Assembly: GCA_021846605.1 (NCBI GenBank)
Contig: JAJZWQ010000105.1
Location: 1-11,735, forward strand
Length of the DNA stretch: 11,735 nucleotides
Reading direction: 5' to 3'
DNA from: Bacillota bacterium
GTDB lineage: Bacteria; Bacillota_E; RBS10-35; JAJYVN01
Part shown: piece after piece, positions 6,370-11,735 of the stretch
How the letters are laid out: each line of letters begins with the position of its first letter
How positions within the stretch are numbered: position 1 is the stretch's first letter
Position numbers and translations under genes: made by a program
The notes under the pieces: model-generated
The model's database searches: none
Told to the model about the DNA's origin: nothing
The model's input: the letters and a program-made list of their open reading frames with translations, nothing else

Positions 6370-7197
6370 TCACCGTACCCCGTGGCCCACCGCGGGGCCG
6401 TGGCGCTCCAGGTGCCGCGGCAGGTGCGCGGCGCGGATGCGCCGCGGGTGGTGCCGGGTGCGCCCGCGCCCGACCGACCGCACCACGGCCCCCAGTTCCA
6501 CCAGGCAGCACAGGCAGTCCCCCAGGCCGATGCGGCTGGCCCGCCGGCGCATGGTCACCGCCACGGGCACCTCGACCACGTTCAGGCCGTCGGCGGCGGC
6601 CGAGGCCAGAAGTTCGACGTCGAAGAGGTACCCGGACACCTGCGCGTACGGAACGGCGGCACGCAGCCAGCGGCCCGAGAAGAGCTTCACCCCGGTCTGG
6701 GTGTCGCGGACGGGGAGGTGGAAGAGGCGCGCCACCAGCCAGCTGAACGACACGCTGATCACCCGGCGGAAGAGCGGGCGGGGGAGTTCGTGCCAGGCGA
6801 GCGAGCGCTTGCTGCCCACCACGACATCCGCCCCCAGGGCGTCCCGACAGCGGAGGAGGCGCTCGATCTCGGTCGCCGAGATGTCCATGTCGGCGTCGAT
6901 GTACGCCACATCGTCCCCACGGGTGCGCCGCACCCCGGCGTGCACGGCTCGGCCCTTGCCGCCGTGCGGGATGGAGAGTACATGCGCGTCGCACTCGGGA
7001 TGGCGGGCGATCCAGGCGGCGGCCAGTTCGGCCGTGCCATCGCTGCTGCCGTCGTCGACGACCACCACCTCGGGGCGGAGATGCGCCAGGCTCCCGTGGA
7101 GTTCATGGAGGCAGGCCTCGATGCGTTCGGCCTCGTTCCATGCCGGCACGACCACCGACAGCCCCGGCCGTCCGGTCGCGCGTGTCTGGCGCACCAC
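6370..7197 (-). CDS. GT2-family glycosyltransferase (dolichyl/undecaprenyl-phosphate sugar synthase-like)
   Basis: This 275-aa GT-A enzyme has LSVVVPAWNEAERI (13-26), VVVVDDGSSDGT (44-55), the DxD metal/nucleotide motif YIDADMDI (99-106, Asp101 and Asp103) and DTQTGVKLFSG (165-175). The last is the acceptor-side signature of DPM1/GtrB-like polyprenyl-phosphate sugar synthases, which load a hexose onto a lipid carrier. No transmembrane segment follows the catalytic domain, so it resembles soluble DPM1 more than GtrB. The ~35-residue C-terminal tail is very basic (Arg/His-rich). The start may be GTG at 7195-7197 or the next codon, also GTG. A long G-run just upstream could serve as ribosome-binding site. 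It follows the sulfotransferase by 18 nt. Confidence 0.9.
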   Translation of the reverse strand: MVRQTRATGRPGLSVVVPAWNEAERIEACLHELHGSLAHLRPEVVVVDDGSSDGTAELAAAWIARHPECDAHVLSIPHGGKGRAVHAGVRRTRGDDVAYIDADMDISATEIERLLRCRDALGADVVVGSKRSLAWHELPRPLFRRVISVSFSWLVARLFHLPVRDTQTGVKLFSGRWLRAAVPYAQVSGYLFDVELLASAAADGLNVVEVPVAVTMRRRASRIGLGDCLCCLVELGAVVRSVGRGRTRHHPRRIRAAHLPRHLERHGPAVGHGVR

Positions 7198-7215
7198 CGA
7201 TCGCCCCCCCCCGCG

Positions 7216-8106
7216 TCACCGGCTCCAGGCGGACAGATCCTTCTCCGGATAACGGTACTGTAGCATGGCCGTATCCTTGGCGTAGAACGCCCGCAGTTCG
7301 GCGGCGACGTCGGCGGGCGGCGGGCGGTGCTCCAGGTAGCGCGAGACGACCCACTGCGCCGTGGCCTCCGGCAGCAGGCGCTTGGCCAGGTGCGGCACCC
7401 GCAGGTGCACCAGCAGCGCATGCAGGCCGGGGTGCCGCGGCACCCCGCCGGTGTTGTGCCGCGTAAACGCCGGCACGAAGCGGTCGTCGACGCCGATGAA
7501 GCGGCAGACATCCGCAAAGAGCGCCTGGGGGCGCTGCTGCATCTCGTCGTAAAGCCAGACCCCGACCTGCTCCCGGGGGAAGACCGAGAGGATCGCTGAC
7601 AGTTGCTGCCCGTACAGGCCCAGGCTGCGATGACCCCAGAGCGGCTCCCACCCCCGCCGCAGGCGCTCGCCCTCGCGTTCCAGCGCCTGGCGGAAGCTCC
7701 CCCGCTCGCGGCCGTCGCGCACCAGGTGCAGGTAACCCGCCCAGGCGCGGTCCAGGGGGTTGCGCAGCAGGACGACGAGGCGGCAGTCCGGGTAGGCCGC
7801 ACGGATGTTGGCCGCCGAGGCGGCGGCGTAGTAGAGGTAGAATGGCGAGGCCTCACCGCGCGCCATGTGGCCCGCACCCTCCGCGAACAGCCCCCGATAG
7901 CGGTCGGGGTCGGTCACGATATCCCGGTTGAGGGCGTCGTCCCCGGGGCCGCAGAACGCCGGCTCGATCCCTGCGAAGTGGTGCGGCTGCTTGTTGGCCG
8001 GCATGTACACCTGAGGGTGCTGCTGCAGCCAGCGATAGAGCGCGGTCGTTCCGGACTTGGCCGCGCCGATCACCAGGAAGGTGGGGCCTTCCTCCGCGCG
8101 CGCCAT
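7216..8106 (-). CDS. PAPS-dependent sulfotransferase
   Basis: This 296-aa enzyme belongs to the P-loop sulfotransferase family, which moves sulfate from PAPS to a hydroxyl or amino group, here most likely on a glycan. The 5'-phosphosulfate loop is FLVIGAAKSGTTALYRWL (10-27). KQPHHF (39-44) corresponds to the conserved 'KEPHyF' region. The 3'-phosphate-binding element is LVVLLRNPLDRAWAGYLH (110-127). C-terminal residues include the LQYRYP stretch typical of heparan-sulfate NDST-like bacterial homologues. There is no signal peptide, so it should act in the cytosol before export. The ATG start has GGAGG 7 nt upstream, and the gene follows the flippase by 19 nt. It implies that the product of this operon is sulfated. 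PAPS synthesis genes are not in the window. Confidence 0.93.
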   Translation of the reverse strand: MARAEEGPTFLVIGAAKSGTTALYRWLQQHPQVYMPANKQPHHFAGIEPAFCGPGDDALNRDIVTDPDRYRGLFAEGAGHMARGEASPFYLYYAAASAANIRAAYPDCRLVVLLRNPLDRAWAGYLHLVRDGRERGSFRQALEREGERLRRGWEPLWGHRSLGLYGQQLSAILSVFPREQVGVWLYDEMQQRPQALFADVCRFIGVDDRFVPAFTRHNTGGVPRHPGLHALLVHLRVPHLAKRLLPEATAQWVVSRYLEHRPPPADVAAELRAFYAKDTAMLQYRYPEKDLSAWSR

Positions 8107-8125
8107 GACCGCCCTCCCCGCTCCG

Positions 8126-9454
8126 TCACGCGTTCGCCGTTCTACCGCCCGCGACCGCCCGGCGCGTCCGCCGCAGCCACACGGCCGTCTGCACCGAGGC
8201 CAGCACGAAGAGCAACCCGAAGCATCCGACCTCGTCCGCCGTCAGGCTGGCGATCCCCGCATGGAAGGTGGCCAGCGCGGCCATCTCCAGAAGGCCACCG
8301 CCCACGGCATACACCCACACCCACCAGCTCTCCATGGCCAGCAGGTAGTGCAGCAGCACGTACATCAAAGAATATAGGAGAAACGCCAGTCCATACCACA
8401 TGACATACGGGGCGATACTGGCGAACTGGCTCCCGAACAGCACCTGGACCACCGACGTCGGCGCCAGACCCAGAATGGCGATGGCGGCCGCGCCCGTGCC
8501 CGCCGTGGCCACCAGGCACAGGAAGAGGTAGCGGCTGGCCAGGGCCGGATCGTCGCGGTGGCGGACCAGGTAGGGGTAGACGACCGGCGGCAGCGCCCCG
8601 GTGCCGTAGGCGATCATGCGGCCGGTGACCGCCAACGCCGCGAACAGCCCGGCGTTGGCCGCCGTCAGGTAGTGGCGGGCCACCAGGATGTCCAGGTTGA
8701 AAAAGATGAGGCGCGCCACGGTCACCGCCGCCGGCAGAGTCCACAGCGCCCTGGTGGCGCCCCCGGCCCCCGGCGCCACCAGGGCGACCCCCCGATACAG
8801 GCGGTGCAGGATCACCAGCGCCGCGATCCAGATAACCGTGACCTCGCAGAGCGTCGCCACCCCCGCGCCGGTGATGCCCAGTCCGGCGTCGAGCAGTAAC
8901 AGGACCGCCGCCAGTTTGAGGACGGCACCTGTCAGGTTGACGCCACCCGACGTGCCGAAGGCCCGCAGCCCCTGCAGTACGCCCGTCGTGACCGCGCCGG
9001 CCGCCACGGGGACCAGGGACGCGGCCGCGATCCAGATCCACACGGGGTGCTGCATGTGCAGGATCCCGGCCAGCGGGCGGGCCAGCGCGCCGACCACCAG
9101 CATGGCCACGATGCCCACCACGACCCCGGCGGCCGTTCCGCGGCGCAGGATCCAGGCCGTCACCCCGCGGTCGTCGGTGCTGGCCACCACGGCCGTGGCG
9201 GTGCGCGTGACGGCGCTGGCCCCGATCAGGAAGACGTTCACCAGGGCCACGATCGCGGCCAGCACCCCGTAGGACGCCGGCCCCAGGTGGCGGGCCGCCA
9301 ACAGGTTGAACACCAGATTGCACGCGCCGGCGACCAGCATGGCACCCCAGTAGGTCACGCCGCTGCGCAGGAAGTGCCGCATCGCGGCCGCGGCCCGCTG
9401 GCCGCCCACCTCCACGCGCTCCCCCAACCCGGTGGACAGGCTCTGCGCGCTCAT
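8126..9454 (-). CDS. Polysaccharide/lipid-linked oligosaccharide flippase (MOP/Wzx-like)
   Basis: This 442-aa polytopic membrane protein has about 12 hydrophobic segments from residue 30 to 430. The first, GVTYWGAMLVAGACNLVFNLLAARHLGPASYGVLAA, matches the start of Wzx/MurJ-type flippases ('...R.LGP..YG.l'). These proteins turn polyprenyl-linked glycan units across the membrane. The central loop (VAPGAGGATRALW) is coded by a 15-bp perfect inverted repeat. The ATG start (9452-9454) overlaps the propeller stop as ATGA, showing translational coupling. It precedes the sulfotransferase and two glycosyltransferases, which supports a glycan assembly role. No O-antigen-type polymerase is seen nearby. 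Confidence 0.88.
   Translation of the reverse strand: MSAQSLSTGLGERVEVGGQRAAAAMRHFLRSGVTYWGAMLVAGACNLVFNLLAARHLGPASYGVLAAIVALVNVFLIGASAVTRTATAVVASTDDRGVTAWILRRGTAAGVVVGIVAMLVVGALARPLAGILHMQHPVWIWIAAASLVPVAAGAVTTGVLQGLRAFGTSGGVNLTGAVLKLAAVLLLLDAGLGITGAGVATLCEVTVIWIAALVILHRLYRGVALVAPGAGGATRALWTLPAAVTVARLIFFNLDILVARHYLTAANAGLFAALAVTGRMIAYGTGALPPVVYPYLVRHRDDPALASRYLFLCLVATAGTGAAAIAILGLAPTSVVQVLFGSQFASIAPYVMWYGLAFLLYSLMYVLLHYLLAMESWWVWVYAVGGGLLEMAALATFHAGIASLTADEVGCFGLLFVLASVQTAVWLRRTRRAVAGGRTANA
8747..8786. repeat. 15-bp perfect inverted repeat inside the flippase gene
   Basis: CGCCCTGGTGGCGCC (8747-8761) and GGCGCCACCAGGGCG (8772-8786) are exact reverse complements with a 10-nt loop. In the mRNA this is a very stable hairpin within the loop-coding part between the two membrane halves. 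It may affect translation or mRNA decay, or may be a by-product of Ala/Gly codons. Confidence 0.75.
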
Positions 9455-10851
9455 GATGCCGCCCCCAGGGGCGATGCCGTGATCGTGCTCCCGTTGTTCC
9501 CCCCGGCCAGGAACATCGTGCCCCCGACGACCACGGGGGCGGCCGTCGTGCAGGGGATGTTGATCCCGGTCCCCTCGACGAAGTTGTTGTATACGCGGGT
9601 ATCCTCAATGGTGCCGGTCGCGGCGGCCAACTCCTCCAGGACGCTGTTCCCGGTCATGAAGAGGTTCCCGCCCACCAGTAGCGGCGGCGTGCGCACGGCC
9701 TGGCTGAGGTGCGTGGACCAGATGATCGCCCCCGTAGCGGGGTCCAGCGCCCACAGGTCCGGGATGCCCGGGCTGCCCACATACAGCCGGTTGCCCGCTA
9801 CCGTGGCCACGCCCACCTCCTCCCCGTCAAAGGCGGCCAGGGCGCCCTCCCCCGCCGCCCGCTGCGCGGGGTTGAGCAGGTCCGTGCCCAGCGTGGTCTG
9901 CCAGAGGACCTGCCCCGTGGTGGCGTTGAGCGCCAGTTCCACCACCTGCTTGAAGACCGAGCCCTCGGGGGCCTGGATGAAGACCGTGTTCCCCAGGGCC
10001 GCCGGGGTACCGTCGTCGATGCCGCTGTCCGACTGGGGCAGCGGCAGCACCCAGGCCAGCTTGTGGGTCTGGATGTTGACGCCCATCAGTTGACACGGCG
10101 CGCAGCCCCCGAAGACGGCGATGTTCCCCACCAGCGTCGTGGAGGACATGCTGACGATCGCGCCGTCGTTCACCTGCCACAGGAGCTTGCCCGTGGACGC
10201 GTCGACCGCGTAGAACGTCCGCCCTCCCCCGGCCTCGTAGAGCACGCCGTTGCTGTAGGCGGGGGTGGGCATGTTCTCGCCGACGGTGGGAAAGAGCCAT
10301 TCCTTGACCCCCGTGGCGGCGTTCAGGGCATACAGCCCGCTCTGCCCGGTGCCGCGCGTCACATCGCCCACGTAGCCCTTGTTCCCCGAGGCCACGAAGA
10401 CCCGGCCAGCGGCGACCAGCGGCTGGCTCATGACCTGGTTGTTCATCGCGGCGGCCCAGATCATCCGCCCCGTCGTGGCGTTCAGCGCGTACACGCAGGT
10501 ATCCATCGAGCCGGCATAGACGACCCCTTTGACCACCGAGGGAGCCGACACGACGCTCCCGCCCGTGCTGAAGCTCCAGGAAACCGCAAACTTCCGCGCG
10601 GTCGTCAGCAGCGGGTTGTGGGCGGGGCCCGCCTGAAAGCTGGTCCAGCTGCTCGCCCCGACCGCCGTGTTCGTCGGCCCCTGGGACTGCGACTTGCCGG
10701 CGCACCCCTGGGAGTGCACGGTGAACGGCCCGGACACCAGGTGGTGGTGGAGCCAGGCGTAATCCACCCCGGCCGCGCACACCACCGCTAGGGCAAAGCC
10801 GATCACGACCATCCACGCGGTGCGGTGCCGCCACCTCGCCAGCAGTCTCAT
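9451..10851 (-). CDS. Membrane-anchored PQQ-like (quinoprotein-type) beta-propeller protein
   Basis: This 466-aa protein has an N-terminal signal anchor (RWRHRTAWMVVIGFALAVVC, 6-25), a Ser/Gly-rich linker and a repeat propeller. Blade motifs of the PQQ type (A-L-N/D-x-x-T-G-x-x-x-W) occur at about 121-132, 174-185, 214-225, 258-267 (degenerate), 307-317 and 367-378, plus a decayed one near 406-420. That suggests seven or eight blades. Cys250 and Cys253 form a CxxC pair in one blade. The family includes BamB-like scaffolds and enzymes. The catalytic residues of alcohol dehydrogenases are not evident, so a scaffold or binding role outside the cell is more likely. It is the first gene of the glycan operon, and its TGA overlaps the flippase ATG. 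The start is ATG at 10849-10851; the frame is open further upstream but that part is unlike the protein. Confidence 0.85.
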   Translation of the reverse strand: MRLLARWRHRTAWMVVIGFALAVVCAAGVDYAWLHHHLVSGPFTVHSQGCAGKSQSQGPTNTAVGASSWTSFQAGPAHNPLLTTARKFAVSWSFSTGGSVVSAPSVVKGVVYAGSMDTCVYALNATTGRMIWAAAMNNQVMSQPLVAAGRVFVASGNKGYVGDVTRGTGQSGLYALNAATGVKEWLFPTVGENMPTPAYSNGVLYEAGGGRTFYAVDASTGKLLWQVNDGAIVSMSSTTLVGNIAVFGGCAPCQLMGVNIQTHKLAWVLPLPQSDSGIDDGTPAALGNTVFIQAPEGSVFKQVVELALNATTGQVLWQTTLGTDLLNPAQRAAGEGALAAFDGEEVGVATVAGNRLYVGSPGIPDLWALDPATGAIIWSTHLSQAVRTPPLLVGGNLFMTGNSVLEELAAATGTIEDTRVYNNFVEGTGINIPCTTAAPVVVGGTMFLAGGNNGSTITASPLGAAS

Positions 10852-10856
10852 CAGTG

Positions 10857-10910
10857 AGGGTTTTCCCCTTTCGCCCTGCGCACGATGCGGGTTCCGGCGG
10901 TCGCAGGGCG
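10857..10910 (-). promoter_or_regulatory. Leader stem-loops upstream of the propeller gene
   Basis: CGCCCTGCG (10872-10880) and CGCAGGGCG (10902-10910) make a perfect 9-bp stem enclosing 21 nt that can fold further. Immediately downstream in the mRNA, AGGG-GAAAA-CCCT (10869-10857) forms a small hairpin that includes the only AAGGGG-like ribosome-binding site before the ATG. The arrangement could control translation of the first gene. Function is inferred. Confidence 0.4.
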
Positions 10911-11134
10911 CTCGTCCGGGGTCCAGGCGCGTTGACAATTCCACTGAAACCCGCATGGTCTGCCCGTGGAACAGCCTATCAGCATCGTGTGAACAAAGTG
11001 TGAGGTGACGGCCATTCCGCGCGCTCCGGCCGTGCCCGCCCCCCTGGGGCGTCCGCTGGCAGGCGCCCCCAACAGGTTCTCGGCGCGCGGGCGGGAGGTC
11101 CTGCCGCCATGCGTCGCACAAGCGGGGACGGCGC
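10911..11134. other. Intergenic region between divergent glycan operon and toxin-antitoxin locus
   Basis: No gene is supported here. It should hold the promoter of the propeller-led operon, but no convincing - strand -35/-10 pair was found. Visible structure includes a hairpin GGGGCG-T-CC (11046-11054) with GG-CGCCCC (11062-11069), and a near-perfect odd palindrome GGCGGGAGG-T-CCTGCCGCC (11090-11108, one mismatched pair). A lone TTGACA on the + strand (10932-10937) lacks a good -10. Confidence 0.5.
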
Positions 11135-11174
11135 CAAGGGGCGCCCCTTGACGGTATGGCGATATCGCGATATC
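11135..11174. promoter_or_regulatory. Two perfect palindromic operators in the toxin-antitoxin promoter
   Basis: CAAGGGGCGCCCCTTG (11135-11150, 16 bp, perfect) overlaps the -35. GATATCGCGATATC (11161-11174, 14 bp, perfect) fills the spacer and covers most of the -10. Their centres are 25 bp apart. Palindromes in this position are typical for autorepression by a ribbon-helix-helix antitoxin. Which palindrome is used cannot be told from sequence. Confidence 0.6.
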
Positions 11175-11176
11175 TT
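11148..11176 (+). promoter_or_regulatory. Promoter of the vapBC-type operon
   Basis: TTGACG (11148-11153), a 17-bp spacer and TATCTT (11171-11176) form a good sigma-70 match. Transcription would start near 11183, leaving a leader of about 15 nt that consists mostly of the GGAGGGG ribosome-binding site (11184-11190). Confidence 0.65.
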
Positions 11177-11197
11177 GTGACGCGGAGGGGCTGCCCT

Positions 11198-11611
11198 GTG
11201 TCGATGCGGTATGTCACCACGAACGTCCGCTTCGATCCCCGCGACTACGAGGACCTGCAACGCCTCGCCGCGGCAAGCGGCAACAGCCTGGCGGCGCACG
11301 TGCGGCTGGCGGTGAGCGCCTATCTGGGGCATGTCGAGCGGCCGGGCGAGCCGGAGGCGGGCACCTCGGGCTCCGGGGGCGCGCCCGAGGTGCCTGCCGT
11401 CGTGCACGGCAACACCCTGGTGCTGGAGGAGCCATTGCAGGAGTTCCGCGAGGGCACGCGGGTCTGGGTCCATTGCCTGGCGGAGGCGGAGGTGCGGCTC
11501 CGCCACGAGCGCCGCCAACTGCTCGCACGCCTCCTTGACGAGTTCGAAGCCATGCCGCCGGGAAAACCCGCCGCAGTCGGCGACGACGACCGGGAGCTTT
11601 ACCGCTCTTGA
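11198..11611 (+). CDS. VapB-type antitoxin: ribbon-helix-helix N-terminus joined to AF2212/DUF104-like segment
   Basis: This 137-aa protein should neutralise the PIN toxin encoded next and repress its own promoter. Residues 5-44 fit a ribbon-helix-helix fold: strand YVTTNVRF (5-12), helix PRDYEDLQRLAAASG (14-28) and helix NSLAAHVRLAVSAYLG (29-44). After a Gly/Pro-rich linker (49-66), VVHGNTLVLEEPLQEFREGTRVWV (68-91) resembles the AF2212/DUF104 antitoxin strand pattern ('v.nG.l.pLePL.lpEGt.V.v'). A helix RLRHERRQLLARLLDEFEAM (100-119) and the end DDDRELYRS recall VapB toxin-binding tails. The GTG start at 11198 is preferred because GGAGGGG lies 7 nt upstream. ATG 11204 is an alternative. The in-frame ATG at 11156 lies upstream of the -10 and is unlikely. 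Antitoxin role is strong by context; the two-domain reading is a visual match. Confidence 0.8.
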   Translation: MSMRYVTTNVRFDPRDYEDLQRLAAASGNSLAAHVRLAVSAYLGHVERPGEPEAGTSGSGGAPEVPAVVHGNTLVLEEPLQEFREGTRVWVHCLAEAEVRLRHERRQLLARLLDEFEAMPPGKPAAVGDDDRELYRS

Positions 11612-11735
11612 AAGAGGTCTTCACCGACAGCGGACCGCTGTATGCGTTTTTCGACGCGCTGGCTCCCCGGCATACCGACGCCGTGCAGTTGTTCCGGACC
11701 GCACCGCCGCTGGTCACCACCAACATGGTGATCGC
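11608..11735 (+). CDS. PIN-domain ribonuclease toxin (VapC-like), N-terminal fragment (partial at right edge)
   Basis: The last 128 nt encode 42 residues, MKEVFTDSGPLYAFFDALAP then ...TTNMVIA. VFTDSGPLYAFFD matches the first PIN strand and its catalytic Asp (VapC 'vfvDTSaLyAl.d'). PLVTTNMVIA matches the second conserved block ('plvTtn.vlaE'), whose Glu would lie just past the window end. VapC toxins are Mg-dependent RNases that cut tRNA or rRNA. The TTG start (11608-11610) overlaps the antitoxin TGA as TTGA, so synthesis is coupled to the antitoxin. The C-terminus and remaining acidic residues are unseen. Confidence 0.85.
   Translation, partial: MKEVFTDSGPLYAFFDALAPRHTDAVQLFRTAPPLVTTNMVI

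Noticed and set aside
10932..10960. Perfect TTGACA on the + strand as a promoter
   Set aside because: The best -10 at 16-18 bp is CATGGT-like (3 of 6), and no + strand gene starts within 200 nt.
11156..11197. Upstream ATG for the antitoxin at 11156
   Set aside because: It lies between the -35 and -10 of the predicted promoter, so it would not be transcribed from it. The ribosome-binding site fits GTG 11198.
9451..11220. Extension of the propeller frame upstream to 11220
   Set aside because: It would cross the leader and the toxin-antitoxin promoter and lacks a propeller or signal sequence. ATG 10851 directly precedes a signal anchor.
1..11735. CRISPR arrays, tRNA or rRNA genes
   Set aside because: No regularly spaced repeats and no cloverleaf or rRNA-like sequence were seen on either strand by eye.

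Overview
The window is GC-rich (roughly 70 percent by eye), densely coding DNA, with frequent GTG/TTG starts, ATGA/GTGA/TTGA gene overlaps and short intergenic gaps. These are bacterial habits. The gene mix (ABC-2 exporter, MarR regulator, ECF sigma/anti-sigma pair, flippase with glycosyltransferases, VapBC, TnpB) fits a high-GC member of the Terrabacteria, such as a high-GC Firmicutes-like lineage, Chloroflexota or Actinomycetota. No rRNA or other lineage marker is present, so this is only an inference.

Left edge (1-885). The 3' end of an IS200/IS605-type tnpB lies on the + strand, followed by the right-end hairpin of the element. The tnpB frame runs through this hairpin and into the 3' end of a convergent membrane-fusion (EmrA/HlyD-like) gene. 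That gene (214-885) is preceded on the same strand by a MarR-type repressor (911-1399), giving a marR-emrA-like operon. Its promoter (TTGACA-16 bp-CAGAAT) is overlapped by CGGA/TCCG palindromes. The permease usually found downstream in such operons is not in the window, because the mobile element sits there.

Middle left (1517-3402). A two-gene ABC exporter (ATPase then permease, overlapping by 16 nt) is transcribed on the - strand. A G-quadruplex-like G-rich tract separates it from the marR promoter.

Centre (3466-10851). A long - strand gene train reads, in transcription order: membrane-anchored PQQ-like beta-propeller, MOP-family flippase, PAPS-type sulfotransferase, GT2 glycosyltransferase, GT4 glycosyltransferase, ECF sigma factor and zinc-motif transmembrane anti-sigma factor. 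It ends at a 12-bp GC-rich hairpin. Spacing is overlapping or short throughout, so all seven genes may be one transcription unit. The likely theme is synthesis, sulfation and export of a cell-surface glycan, with a surface-signal-responsive sigma switch encoded at the end. The propeller and the sigma/anti-sigma pair are the unusual partners.

Right edge (11135-11735). A divergent + strand VapBC-type toxin-antitoxin locus has a promoter carrying two perfect palindromes, one at the -35 and one over the -10. Its antitoxin joins a ribbon-helix-helix N-terminus to an AF2212/DUF104-like segment. The PIN-domain toxin starts at a TTG overlapping the antitoxin stop and is cut by the window edge.

No wholly new system is obvious. 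The best candidates for a second look are the sulfated-glycan/propeller/sigma operon, the composite VapB with its double-palindrome promoter, the TnpB terminus with Glu at the expected RuvC Asp position, and a 15-bp perfect inverted repeat inside the flippase gene.
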